Below, one piece after another: positions 48,420 through 61,479 of a stretch of 64,000 nt of DNA. The notes beneath the pieces were generated by a model that worked only from the letters and a program-made list of their open reading frames with translations, was not told the DNA's origin and did no database searches. Position 1 is the first letter of the stretch, and each line of letters starts with the position of its first letter. The stretch comes from Argopecten irradians (Eukaryota > Mollusca > Bivalvia > Pectinida > Pectinidae): NCBI RefSeq assembly GCF_041381155.1, contig NC_091135.1:2734490-2798489 (forward strand), given 5' to 3'. The position numbers and the translations under genes were made by a program.

Positions 48420-49486
48420 ATGAGATATGTTTTTCTTTAAAGTTATATTGCATGCTAATTTTACTGTAACGATATGTCACTTAAACATTTGATATTTGAA
48501 CATTGACATGTAACTTGATGATGTAGCTCCCCAAAAGCATATGTCGGCCTATAAGAGAGCTAAAATCTAGGGATAATATATTCCTGGTTTTGAATAAAGA
48601 GCCTTTAATCACCGCCATGTTCAGTGACTTCTGGTTTTGTCGGAATTCGAATCGAATCACGTGACTGACGTTCGACACGACCTGCACGTGGTGAGCCAGC
48701 GTAAGCGCTCATGTGTTTGTTTACGTTTTCCTTCTGGCTAATATGAGCAAATCATGCTGGTATATGTACACAGAATGAGCATTTGAAACATTTAATTAAC
48801 ACATTGCCGTAAAATATTGTGTGTATCAAATATTGTAAAGTGCGAGCATTATTTTCTTTGTAGATCCAGTCTGTTGAGGTCGACCACATGTTTTGTTTAT
48901 GAAAAATTGTTGACATTTTCTTATGGTTTCACAACTCTCGTGTTACTTAGATTGGACTGAGATTGTCGCGACGACGTTCGGAAGAGTTCGGAATCATGTG
49001 TACATCTTTAATTTTTGTAATAAAAAATACTTCCAGTGCTGCAACTTTATGAAAAGTGGTAAAATTAGAAAGTTAAAAATTAGAAACTCAGACAGACGAA
49101 GAAAAATATGTATAATACTGAAACAGTTTTCATTAAGACAAAAAAGAGCGAAAATGATAGACCATACAACTTTAACAAATGTCAAAAAATATCCAATGTG
49201 TATATTAATTACAAGAAAAGAATTGGTTAAATAACGCCACCCAGGAAAATGCAGCGTTTGGGCAATGAAGCTAACAAAGGAATATTGACTGTATACTGTA
49301 TAACAGTCTGGTGCGATGTAGATGTACATTCATGGGAAATTTACAGCGTGTTTCCACAAAACAACAGCGTTCAACCATTTTCTCTTGAAATAGATTGGTT
49401 CCATCTCTATCCAGACGGTTAGCAATAAGAATCTTAGTCAACTACATGTACAACCTTCAACAACCGAGTGGTCAAGATTGGATTTC
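48420..49486. other. No confirmed gene; possible minus-strand promoter near 48.6 kb
   Basis: Two CACGTG E-boxes (48658-48663 and 48685-48690) stand upstream of a minus-strand ATG in good context (AACATGGCGG, ATG at 48618-48616). The frame runs only 46 codons and no donor was found, so no gene is called. The rest is AT-rich. Confidence 0.3.
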
Positions 49487-49493
49487 GATAGCC

Positions 49494-50663
49494 AGTGGCG
49501 TAGCGCCCGTGCATGCTTGCATGCTCAAGCATGCAAAAATTAATCTGACTTACATTTTTGAACAGTCAGAAAAAACACAACATTTGAATACACGTGACGC
49601 TGCAGAATATAAATTATGTATAAATACATATGATATGCCCAACTGAATGCCTAACATAACTTTGTGCACATTTGAAGACTTGAAGATTGGCCATTCTGGA
49701 AATTTATTAGAATAGTCTATATATTTCCGGTTAACAAGTTGTTAAATATGTTTGAATTTTGTCGAAGACAATATTAGACTTAAACTAAAGAAGAAGACTT
49801 CTTCACCAAAATCCCTCAAGCAATTGTGGATTTTGAATCGGGAAACACTTACGAATACCAAAATAAACAACATCGCATGAAAAGAAATATTCTAAAAACA
49901 TATAATTATCTTAAAAATGATAGCAAAACAACTTAATTCAAGCAATTGCAACATATTCTTGATCTTAGTAACGAAAAAGTGAATTGATCAAATTTGGTTC
50001 ACTTCCCGCCCCGTTAAAACGCGTGTTAATCCGTGATTTCTGGTGTCACGAAATAGTTGACTTTTATTTTGTCGAATGTGAACATATTTTTGATTTAGAA
50101 AAGAATTTTTTGTTGTTGTAATTGTTAGAAATAGAACAGAATAAGTAGAAAAATAGGTCATTAATACAATTTTTTTTATTGAGGTGGTCGAGGACTGGTC
50201 CCTTCTTACGCAATTTCCACCATTTTGACAGTGGTCTTTGACTCGCTGTCATAAACAAACCAACACGTAAACTTAATTATAATTTTGTTTAAAATAGTCT
50301 CCATAAGTTTTTCACCAGTTAAAATAACTCAAAATTCTTCCATTACTTACTAATTTAATATTTACACCCAAATCCGTGTTTTTTGTTCGAGCACTTGTCA
50401 CGGGAGTCTAGTATGTATACAATGTATATAGTTTTGCATGGTTATCACCTAAATATTGTGACTTCCATTTAACCATTGGTATATACGTTAAACGTTACCA
50501 AAGAAGTAAAATAGTTACTACATTGAAACAATTTCCCGTCAGCTTCTGAGGGGCTTCGCCCCCCATACCCCCTACCGGGGCTTTGCCCCTGGACCCTGAG
50601 CTGGGGGCGAAAGCCCCCTGCACCCCACGGCATGCAGGCCTATACAGACCTAGCTACGCCGCT
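49494..50663. mobile_element. Non-autonomous hAT-like element 1
   Basis: Ends AGTGGCGTAGC (49494) and GCTACGCCGCT (ending 50663) are inverted repeats. GATAGCC lies immediately outside both (49487-49493 and 50664-50670), a 7-base match of the 8-base target expected for hAT. The right end carries a GC-rich self-complementary stretch (50550-50640) unlike the AT-rich surroundings. No transposase frame. Confidence 0.7.
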
Positions 50664-51094
50664 GATAGCCTATTGTTGGAGAAATATACGCACGGGGTAA
50701 TCTATAAAATCAAACAGTATACGAAATGTATTTGTCTTGGTTCCGTGAGCTTCGTTTTTTACCTACTGATGTCTGTTACATGTGATAAATATGGCAAACT
50801 GGAGCAAAATGGCTGCCAACCTAATGATAACGTACAATAAGATGTTCACCCCTGTAAGTGTAAGGCATTAAATGTAAGGTTGAAAGCAAGATCATTCATC
50901 GGAAAACATATTTGCGATTTATCGTTCTCCAAAATGAACATAAATTAAATATCAACTTAGGTTTATATATAGTACACCATGTAATTTGACAACCTCATCC
51001 AGGGTGCATTGCGGTTCCCACATATCGAACGTGGCGCTATGGACCCTGGGAGAGACTGATCGCAATAGGCCTATGGCGCGAAATCTAGCAAAAA

Positions 51095-51166
51095 GGCATT
51101 GTGACGTCATAATATGCCTTTGCTTCCGGAATATTTGATTTGAACAGTCTATCTGAAATATGGACA
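51095..51166 (+). promoter_or_regulatory. Promoter of the membrane/coiled-coil gene
   Basis: A full CRE (TGACGTCA, 51102-51109) and an ETS-type CTTCCGGAA (51123-51131) lie 60 and 36 bases upstream of the proposed ATG in a locally GC-richer patch. There is no TATA box. This is typical of broadly expressed genes, and function is inferred. Confidence 0.5.
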
Positions 51167-54100
51167 ATGACGCTGAAAATGAAGACAACTAATACGTTTT
51201 TTGTTGAAAAGGAAAAGCCAGAACCACATTTGTAAGTACACTTTGTATTTTCCTAGTACATGTACCTAGCTTTACGTCAAATTATGCGCTCATTTCGGGC
51301 TGGTTTGTAACTGATAGCGGGAGTTTGTTTACCCTATTTCCGAGCCCCGATTTAACTACATAATGTTCTTCCCTATTTTGCCGAAATTGGAAACGTCACT
51401 GATGATCGCTGGAAGTTAAGCTACAATTTTGTGATAATTACCTATTCCAATGTTTCTCTTATAATTATAGTCACGTGCATTGTAAAACGATGGATACATT
51501 ACGATGTAACATGATTTTCACAATGTGTGCATTCTCGGAAGAAACCAACGTCCCGCTAATTCCAGCTGGAAACAATATGGTGAGTCGAAAAATATGCTCG
51601 TGTTTAGTTTGCCAACATATGACATATATGTGTAGCAGGATTGGACTGGGGCGATCATCGGTGACCAGGTAGCTTAGTCGGTAGATCACTCAGCTGGTTT
51701 TCGGAGGGTCCCGGGTACGAATCCCGATCTGGCCGCTACATTTTCTCCTATCATGTTGCAGAATTGGCGCACAACTAAATAACCCACAGTGGTGGTGTTT
51801 GGAAGGGTCTTGTATGTCTTCGGGGGCGAAGACTTCGAGAAAGGAGGGAGGAGTGTAGCGGGATTGGACTTGGTAGATCATCGGTGACCAGGTAGCTCAG
51901 TCGGTAGAACACTCGGCTAGTGTTCGGAGGGTCCCGGGTTCGAATCCCGATCTGGCCGCTACACCCCATTTTCTCCTCTCGTATTTGGGGTTGTGATTGC
52001 TATGGGACTGGACTGATCACATCAAATGTTCTGACACCATTTTCGACATGTAGAATAAGTATGCGGGTTAAGATCGTAATTAGTTCGTCATGAATTGTAC
52101 CATTTACAACGCTGGCTCGCAAAGGACATGAATATTCAAAACGTTCCGTTATCAATGAAATACTCTGAGAGTCTCTTGGATGAAGGGACTTTGTGAATAT
52201 ATTGCATTTGGTCATATGAATGTTTGAAGCGCTATATTGATACCAAGGATACCTGTTTTACTTACAGTGTTGGCATCAGCCTCCAGACCTGGACAGTGAT
52301 TGGCCCTCTGCTGCTGCTTATGGTCACGCTAAAGAGTTCTCTGTTTGACGAGGATACACGTACTCTACACGAGTACAGGGTTATAGTACGTAACCAGCGT
52401 CTTCTTGATTGATATATTGTTTGATTGATTGATTTTTCTGTTGATCGATATAGACACGATGACACACATATAAAAAATGGGATGGCGCGAACTTAAATAT
52501 TTTCTGAGTGAAGTAACTTTAATCAATTAGAAAGCGAAATTTCTAAATCATCTATGGAAAAGAATGCCTGCCCGTTTGCTGTTTATTGCTTCATAAGTAA
52601 TTTGAATAACTGAATGAGGTACTAATTAGGCATGTCTTTTCCATTATTTTACTAATTTTCACCATAAAACGAATTCAGATGTGGTGCATTGATGCACTGT
52701 GTGTCATCCTCGATGCTCCAGGGATTACTATCACCGACGTTTTATCTCTTGGTAAAACTGGAAGCAATTCAGGAGAAAAAAACTGACTAATCACAGGTCT
52801 ACAGAAAATTTCTCCGAAGATTAAAGAGAGGGCGACCCCGACTTCAAAGCAACACAGTCAAACACAGTGTACCGTACTTGTAACTTACATCAAAGGACCA
52901 AATTCAGCTAAAATTGCCCGTGTCTTATGTTGCCTTCAGTAGTATTATCACATGGTCCAGGGGTGGATATAAAGTCAGTGATAGTAACCCCCCGGAGTAT
53001 CAAGAAAGACTGTATCTTATAGTTTAGTTTGGCCAATGCCGCTTTTACAATTCATTCTGAAAACGTTCTTGATTATGGCGTCGTAATACTTGACGTAGGC
53101 CTACAATTAGCAGAAATAAGCTCAGAAGTTTCCTCCTATACAACATGCAGAAGAAGCCTATGGTGTAGACCAATTCACTGGTCTGTACACAACACCGTTA
53201 CTTTTGCAAACGCATCAGTTCTACGTTATAGAAGTACGTAATACTATTTAAGCATTAAATTAACTTCCTATGACATCTATGGTCTATATAATTGCCAGAG
53301 CTTTGCAGACAGTCATCATAATGCGCGCTAGCGCATTATGAGATGATTGTCTACAAAGCTCTGGCATCTATATAGACCATAGATGTCATAGGAAGATAGT
53401 TTAATGCTTATATTTACATTTTCAACTCATTTTATGATCTCTGCATTAACATTGTTTAAGCTAGACCATGAAAACCGTTATCAACGACGATTTAATCCAC
53501 AAGATGGAACAGCCATTTTGACGGTGATCAGTTGACGTCACCACTTCAATTCCATTAGTGACGTCATAAAGGTCACGTTTTTGGTGTCGGTTATACCGTC
53601 ATATCCTTCAATTTGCCTTGGTTAGTTTATATAGTAGAAGTTACAAGTAAATGTAAATATACCATAATATACTTCGTAACACATCTTGATTGTGTGAATG
53701 CGGACATAACATCGGCGCTGCATCAATATACTTATTATAAGAGTATGTAATGTACATGTATACTCTAGTTTTGATGATACATTCTACAACACGATTTTTC
53801 ATATGCTGTTCAATGTGTGTTTTATGTTCCAGGGATATTCTGTAGAGTTTGGGCTTCTTGGGATATTTTGCTACACAGTGAACAAGATAACCCACGGTAA
53901 GATACGAATCTTGCCCGTGTAATAATTTTACATGTACATGTATGTGTAGTTAAATCGTGTGATCAAAGTTCTAAAGTCAGAAATGTTTTAAGGCTTGTTC
54001 ACATCTGTCTACAGATCTTGTACTGATTGTTTCTAGTAAAGCTTGTCCATGTATAAGATTTGGACCTGGTTGTTTAAAAGGTGAAAAGCCTGATCAATTG

Positions 54101-57100
54101 ACGAGTGAAAATTTTAATTTCTAAATTGCTGGCAAACTTGTGAATATATACTCACTAAAGGAAAAAAAGGAACTCATAAGAATCCACACAAATTTGTAAA
54201 GCTAGTACTACACAAGAATTTATTTTACTCGATTTAAAAGCTCGGGCCTAATCCCCGTTTGAACAACTGGATCAAATATATGTCAATGTATTTTGCGACA
54301 GGTATGTATTTTAAGCATAGCTGCTTCGTTAAGATTGTGGGAAACTGACACTATACAATCTCCTTAAAAAGATGCGTAGTCTATGCGTAGATCTACGGGT
54401 GCTAGTTTCATGTGTTCTTATCTTTTTGATATAAATGTAAGGGACTGACATTCTCAAATACCCGGTATTCTTCCATCTTATTTAAATACAATAATTAATT
54501 TGTTGTGTGTGTTTTCTCATCCCGCTGCATATGTATATGATATCTAACTGCTTCCATTGCAAAATGGTGTTTTCCCCGTCACAGAAATTATTAGATACCG
54601 ACTTTTTTCTTATTTTTTACGACACCGACTTAGAACATTAATTTGGTAGCAGTTACTCCCCTTTACACATTATAAGATGTAGTTAAATCCGGGACTTTAC
54701 CGAGGAATTTACAGATCCGATGGTAGAATATCCCTATCTTCCTTTATATCCATCTATATAAGAGAAAAAAAATTCTATCATACCTCGACGTTTTGTTACA
54801 AATTCACAATTATGATAACACCATTTTGATAAATAACCGTAACAACAAGTCAATTCTCCATACATGGAAATAACGTGATATATAAGCATTAAAGCCGCAT
54901 GATCCGTATCTTTCAGGGTCTGTAAAACAAAAAATGACAAGATATGGTGTAATAGCCCTAAAAAGTTATGAACTTTCCCCAAATTACAAGTCTAGAAAGT
55001 TAAGAGGTCCAAAGATATAAATATACAAAATTTTATTTTAGACTTACGCGCGGTCCGACAGAAAGTCAAAAGTTAACGCCTCCAAAGCTTAGAAATGCTA
55101 CTTTGCGCATGTCCGGAAATAAAAGTTGTTTACCGCAATGGAGCGAGCTTTGCAGTGAAAGCTCGCCGGCTTAGAATCAACTGCTGATTCGAAGTGAATA
55201 AGGAAATTAGCTAAGAATATTATATGGAAACGAATTCGAGCTATGACAACAACTATAATTTGTGAATGATCTACCAAAACCACATAAACTGACTTCTCTT
55301 CGTCTCTATAAGGTGAGTTGGGCCCCGAAGGGGTACGGGTTATATTCTGTAAGTGTTTGGTCGCTTTTTGGAATTGGTACCATAGTAAAATAGAGATTAG
55401 AAATCAGGAAAAGTGTTGATAAATTTGGTAACATATAACAGATTTAATCATGGATTACAACAGAAGCATTAATAGAGTCATATTATACGTGTTTCCTTAA
55501 AAGATGATCACATTCTTCAGTGTTATACATGTACGATATACATGTAATGTTAGCTACTGTTACAGGCTTACAGCGTCAGGAGTGTGATATCTTTTCTGAT
55601 ATCTATTTATGTATTGATGTATATCAGTGATATATATCCTTTTACTGCATGCTATGGATATTATTGTATTAAAGAAGCCACTTTCAAACTTAATTCATCA
55701 GTGTTCGTTTGTATAAGATTGTATTTTTTTAGACTTGCAGTCACTTAGTCACGTACTCGTTATCCTATCTGCTGGTCTTAATTATATAAAATTCACACCA
55801 ATACATCATAAGTGGTGTGAGTAAAGAATAGTAATTGACTTTTTAAAATATGTATTATATATTATGTCCAATATATTTAGGCTACATAAATTCTGGCACT
55901 AATTAGAACCATTACTCTTCACATGAAAATGCCTAGACCTCTGTAATTCAATAAATGACTAACTTAGTATCTAGTGAGGTTTGATTTTGATAAATGTGTT
56001 CAAAAACTGTGTAATTGTTATAAATTTGTGTTTGACAGAAAACAATTGGAACTAGTTTGATTTACATGTAGGCTTACACTGAAAGAATATGTACATGCAT
56101 GTATACAGTATTTATCTATGTACATAACTGACATTTACTCCACATTTTCTTTATAGAATATATGGGACCTTCAACCAGATGACAGAAGTGCAAGATGTGA
56201 TGGCAGCTCGCCCAAAAATAAAAGGGAAAAACAACTACATGTATCTCTGAGATCAAAACTGACAGTAAAAAATATAGTCTGTTTGTAATGTACCCATTAT
56301 GAACCAGAAAGAAATTATTTTCAAGAAGGAAGGACAGAACAAACCTAGCATAATTCTTTACTATTATCACCAGGATATTTTCAAATTATTCATTTCTTCT
56401 TCACACAAATGAAAAAAGGAATAATAATGATTATTGCATGTTTACACACCTAGTGTGTATAACTTTTGAATAATTTATATGGGACAAGGATGTAATTCTA
56501 ATTTATGAACAATAAACCAATTAAAATAATATATGTCATTTGTCTGAGTTGTTTAATTATGTAGTGTTCATTTCAGAAATGTTCAAATACAGAAAATAAA
56601 TAGCAAACAAGACTGGAGCTAGATCAAAGGTTATTTGGGTCAAAAGTCAGTGTCAAATCTCAAGATATTGGCTCTATAGATATACATATATCCCTATGTG
56701 TAATAAAAAAAATCTTGTTGTGTAATACACAGATTGCACATATATATATAAGAATATCCATATATCTGTAGAGACAATAGCCTGTGGTGCCTGTTGTTAA
56801 ATTGCATTATTCATTTTTGACTATTTTAAGTTGCAAAGTTTTGATTGATTTAGAATGGAATAGACTGACAATAACTTCTAATTAGTCCAGGTCAATCAAG
56901 GTCTAATACATGTACAAGCTCTTAGCAAATTCACAACTTCACATAATTAGTGTTTGAAGCAAGATCACACTAAAGGAATTAGGATTGCTTGAATATATAA
57001 AGATAAACTATCAAAATACAACTAATAAAGTTGGATTTTTCACCAGGTTAGACTATATACATACTAAAAAATGAATTTTACTGCAATTACTCTGATGACA

Positions 57101-60100
57101 TTATAATCACATGCTATGGTCAGCTTATTTGCTACTGGATGCTATTTTGAACTCCAGTCATTTTTCTATTGACTTAGAATTCAATGCACAATATGTGTAC
57201 ATGACACTACAATGCATATGAATGTGCTATTTGTGCATGAATATGATTGTATAAGAAACATCTAGGTCTTTTATTATGCATGTTTCTGATTAATTTGATT
57301 CAGAGGCAAATTCACGGCTGGACATCATATTATATGGTAGCTATATGGTTCATTGGCAAGCTATCATGTGCATGTACATCACAAATTTAACTAAGGGAGC
57401 TGTCTTCATTATCTACACAGAAAATATATACATAATTGCATGTTAGACATTCAGAACTTTTAACACACATTAAACCGCCTTATTGCAACCTCAACCCCAT
57501 TTTTTTTTTTTTTTTTTTTTTAATTTTCTGTAATCCTTGAAATCATATAACCAAATGTTTATAGTTTCACCAGAAATTTATCATCATGTTTTTAACGAAC
57601 ATGGAGCTTTTCCAACATAAATATCAGAAATATACATAAAATAACATGTATTAAGTTTTATACTGGTTTATGGCGGTACATGGTGATTATTTAACTAATA
57701 GATATGTCTACACATATGACATTGAACAAAAATGCATATATTTTACTTGATTTATTATTATATTTCATTTGGACCTTTATAAAACAAGTTATATGGTTAT
57801 CCAAGGCAAGTCAAATATCGTCTGAGATATTTATTTTAAAAAAATATCACCAGAGTAGAAAACCATTTTCGTCTCTATATAGTACGATGTGTCTTGTCTA
57901 TTTCATTATTTATCAACACCATTATTTATATATCTGGTACATTTTTGTACAATTTATTATCTTGTCTAGTACGTTGTATGGTATCGCAACACGTATTTTA
58001 TACGAAGTTTAAATACCGTTCCCACAAAAATCCCTCCGGTGGCCCCAGGAAATTAGGCAAAGCATATATAGTCAACCGATAGCCGTATAGTAAACACTCA
58101 AAATGACCGAATGGAAGTATTGTTTACACGACGTTAATGTATATATATTGTTCTGAGGGACTCTTTAACTTCATCACATAACAAAACATTCACTTGTTCA
58201 TGATAAGTAACAAGATCTTCCGTAGAAGTTCCTGCTAACATGAACGACACACTTTTGACTGGGCACGCCATTTCGTTTGGTCTGGAAAGTCACGTGATCG
58301 TCTACGATTGAAAATGCATATTCAAACACTCTGGATATCGAATTTTTAATCATTAATTTCTTTTGAACTCGGGACTTTTTGGATGTGTAATTAGGGGAAA
58401 GTTGATAACTTTTTATAATATATGTACCCTAATTTTCTTTTGTTGATTTACGGACCCTGAAAGATACGGATTATGCGGCTTTAAACTATCTTCCTATAGA
58501 TGGCATCTGTGGTCTATATAGATGCCAGAGCTTTGCAGACAATCTTCATAATGCGCGCTAGCTCTGGCATCTATATAGACCATGCATAATTGCCATAGGA
58601 AGATAGTTTAATGCTTATATTTATAATATCAACTCAGTTTAGGGTCTCTGCATTAACATTGTTAAAGCTAGACCAGGAATACCGTTTATCAACGGCAATT
58701 TAATCCACAATATGAAACAGCCATTTTGACGGTGATCAGTTGACGTCACCACGTCAACATTAGTGACGTCACAATGGTCGCGTTTTGGGTGTCAGTTATA
58801 CCTTCATGTACTTCACTTTGTCTTGGTTAGTCTATATAGTAGAAGTAACAAGTAAATGTAAATATTTTAACACAAATCCCGTTGTCTGCATACAATCTTT
58901 ATAATAAAATCTGTATGTATTCGTCGTAGATCCGCGATGTCAGTATTGATTTGTTGTACTATCTGGTACTTTGAAGCCTCTGCTGTTATTTCACACTTGG
59001 CTTTTTAATAATGTTGGTTGTAACACAGTAGCTGAATGACTTTGTTTTGATCGAGCGTTTTGGCCTTCTTTTTATTATGAAGTCTTGGACTTGGAATGCT
59101 GGCACCAACCCCTCAACCACTTTATATAAAAGTCATAGTTTCTTGAAAATAACATTAAAACCCACCGAGAAAATAGTTATCTTGTTGACGTCGTGACGTT
59201 ACGAGGCGACATGAGTATATTGCATTGGATAAAATAGAATTACACCTAGTATAAATGCATGAGAAAAAATGTTTTATTCATTGGCTCCAAAATGCTGACA
59301 ATTATATAATTACTTATGAACCGGTACTGCAATTAGCAAATTGCGCATCCATGCACTTGAATATGACGTTTGTATCGAAACAATTTAATTTTAAAAATCA
59401 TTGATAGGTTCGTGTTCATTGCAGTGTGGTACTTACGGAAACATAATCTGACGGCCATACCTGTTCCGGAAGTGACATTCGAGGAAAACTCATCCACTGA
59501 GGAATGTCACGATAAACCGGAAGTAACAACAGTGGCTTCATGTCAAACTGACACAAGAAATTACTCTGAGGAAGTGGAGAGGATGAAGAAGAAGCATGGC
59601 AAAGAAATCCGAATGATAAATAGAGAGATTCGAATGATGCGCAGACGATACTCGGAAAAAGGTAACAACATGTAAACCTAAAATGTATATACAAACCAGG
59701 GGCGTAGGAAGCGGGAGGGGGGGGGGGGGGGGGGGGGGGGGGATGTCTTTTTGCCCCCCCCCCCATTTTCGCCGACTGAAATTTTCTAAAAATGCTTATT
59801 TGAAAGAAAAATGGGTCCTCCTGCATATTTTTCGTACTTCATTCCAGAAAATTTTCCGCTGCGCGGCGCATTTCTTAAAACGTTCAAGCACATAATGTCA
59901 AACCTTAAATAGTAAAAATTCAATACACACAAACTAGACTAAAAATGTCCATCAAGGGATTCTATGTACTATTTTAAAAAATGTCTCTTAAAAGATCAAT
60001 TTGTTTATATGTCTTAGCGAGACAATTAATTCATTTTTTTATGTTACACAACAATGTGCCGATGGTGTGAAGCCGGTATATTCAGATCGAGTAGGGTTGC

Positions 60101-61254
60101 ATAATGTTATGACGACACAATTATCATTTCTAAATGCAGGTAGCTTTAAATCGAAAAATTACCATGTTAAGAACGCTTTATAATCATTAAAATTTATCGT
60201 AAAACTCATCTCAGCCATTCTAAATCGTAATTTTTTTCCCGGGGGAGACCCCCGGACCCCCAAAACACCAAAATCTCGCGCTTTCGGGCGATCGCAAAAT
60301 TATCAAAATACATAAAACTCATCCCGGGGGTCACCCTCAGACCCCTAATAAAACACCAAAATCTCGCACCTTCGACGCTCACACGCTAATTTGGCCAATT
60401 TGCGTATTCGTTAATTTCCTTTTAGCGACTCCATTTTCTATAAATGTGTACAAGGATTAAATTTAGTGATATATGAAAAATGTATATAAAGCATACATGG
60501 TTGGGAGTTGAATTAATCTCCTCCTGTAGGTGCGGCGGGGGGGGTTGGTTTACAAAATATTGAGGATCTTTGCCCCCCCCCCCCCAATGACGTTTCATCT
60601 TCCTACGCCACTGCAAACACTAGTTTATCTTCTCATAGGGACAATGGGACTATTTCAGGTACCACGTGATACCCGAAAACGTTTGTGCGGAACTAGTATC
60701 ACCAAAGGTAATGGAACGCAATGTATATTGTTCCCGCTGAAATGACGTTAGCGCAAGATATCTTCTTTTAACGTCATTCATTCCATCACCAACAGAAACA
60801 ATAGCCCCCACAAATGTTATCAGATATTATATGGTACGTGAATAAGTCCCATTAGGTATAAGGTGTCCACAGGTACCACTTCTGTATAGCGTGGTCGAGG
60901 CAACCTTAAGTTAGCATTTGGTGTAGTTTTTTATGACATGCAGGGTAGTTAAGACTTTAAATGTTTATAACATTTAACATTTCTTAAGTATTATATAGAA
61001 ATATTCTGTTCATTATAGTGACAAAAGCCCGCGACCTGGTGAAGGAAACCGACGCTCGTCTCTCTAACCTCCAACTCAAGGTACCTCAGCTGCTCAAAGA
61101 GAAATCCTCTCTTGAGGACGAGAAAGAGGCCATTGAAAAACAACTACAGGAAGAACGATTACGTCACCAGGAGCTCAGGTCAAAGTTCAATAAACTCCAC
61201 AGTCAGATGGCCAACCCTCTGATAGCCAGTGGGAACTATATAAGCTATCACTAG
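51167..61254 (+). CDS. Predicted membrane plus coiled-coil protein
   Basis: I do not recognise this gene. The six-exon model is 51167-51231, 51471-51579, 52287-52385, 52679-52751, 59425-59661 and 61019-61254. Phases between exons are 2, 0, 0, 1, 1, every intron runs GT...AG, and the joined frame gives 272 residues. Residues about 59-80 (TWTVIGPLLLLMVTLKSS) and 90-120 (VIMWCIDALCVIL...DVLSLVWYL) are hydrophobic and could be membrane segments. Residues 125-165 are acidic, and about 165-260 form a charged coiled coil (EERLRHQELRSKFNKLHSQM). AATAAA at 61325-61330 follows the stop. The last two exons are the most secure. Exon 3 borders (a 52268 acceptor is possible, but its frame stops) and the 6.7-kb intron 4 are less so. 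Introns carry SINEs, palindromes and a hAT-like element. Confidence 0.55.
51631..52016 (+). repeat. Two tandem tRNA-derived SINE units in intron 2
   Basis: Two units with a 223-base spacing (starts 51631 and 51854). The second has an intact RNA polymerase III A box (TAGCTCAGTCGG) and B box (GGTTCGAATCC). The first has one change in each (TAGCTTAGTCGG, GGTACGAATCC). The head folds only partly like a tRNA, so these are SINEs and not tRNA genes. A third partial start may follow at about 51995. Confidence 0.75.
52752..53250. other. Intron 4 start, nothing recognised
   Basis: Open frames here are short and have no flanking splice signals of matching phase. Confidence 0.4.
53251..53640. repeat. 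Palindrome plus tail, copy 1
   Basis: 53251-53408 is a nearly perfect 158-base palindrome centred on GCGCTAGCGC (53325-53334). It is followed by about 230 bases shared with 58611-58865. The tail contains TGACGTCA-type sites (TTGACGTCACCA, GTGACGTCATAA). It is a transposon-like repeat of unknown family, in intron 4. Confidence 0.75.
53641..54880. other. Intron 4 sequence, nothing recognised
   Basis: AT-rich. No repeat or frame I can support. Confidence 0.4.
54880..55020 (-). repeat. Repeat block inverted relative to 58370-58490
   Basis: The minus strand here matches 58370-58490, including GGGGAAAGTTxATAACTTTTT and GACCCTGAAAGATACGGAT. At 58 kb the block runs straight into the palindrome, so all these pieces probably belong to one dispersed element family. 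Confidence 0.6.
55021..58369. other. Intron 4 sequence, nothing recognised
   Basis: Long AT-rich stretch with a T run at 57501-57521 and no supported coding region, RNA gene or classified repeat. Confidence 0.4.
58370..58865. repeat. Palindrome plus tail, copy 2
   Basis: 58370-58490 matches the block at 54.9 kb. 58482-58610 is a shortened version of the 53-kb palindrome, with one arm trimmed near the GCGCGCTAGC centre. 58611-58865 matches the tail at 53409-53640. Confidence 0.75.
59697..60613. mobile_element. Non-autonomous hAT-like element 2 in intron 5
   Basis: Ends CAGGGGCGTAGGAAG and CTTCCTACGCCACTG are inverted repeats. CAAAC lies directly outside both ends (59692-59696 and 60614-60618). 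A G run (59717-59742) and a C run (59754-59763) lie just inside the left end and a second G/C pair near the right end, so the sub-terminal regions are self-complementary. It begins only 35 bases after the exon 5 donor of the host gene. Confidence 0.7.
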
Positions 61255-61324
61255 AACTGGGGATACTTTTAGTATTCAGACTGAAACAGAACTATAAGGT
61301 TACTTTGTTAGCCAGAGATATACT

Positions 61325-61330
61325 AATAAA
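61325..61330 (+). terminator. Poly(A) signal of the coiled-coil gene
   Basis: AATAAA 71 bases after the stop codon. Confidence 0.55.
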
Positions 61331-61479
61331 ATGTGATGAAAAAAATGAGAAACGGCAATATACACATCTCTTGGTTAACGGAGAAGAAATAAGCTTCAAA
61401 CATCCACCCCTGAATACCACTACTGATCGGAATAAAGATATACATGTAATATATACCTAACTCCTCATGATTGTCCCGC

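Noticed and set aside
51660-51960. Two tRNA genes
   Set aside because: Pol III boxes are present but the anticodon arm and acceptor stem do not fold properly, and the units are embedded in a 223-base repeat, so SINEs fit better.
52000-52215. 71-codon minus-strand frame of balanced composition
   Set aside because: It lies within intron 2 of the plus-strand gene, next to SINE sequence. I saw no family match or splice support, so it is left unassigned.
59683-59826. Gly-rich and Pro-rich frames at the G run
   Set aside because: Homopolymer artefacts inside a hAT-like element.
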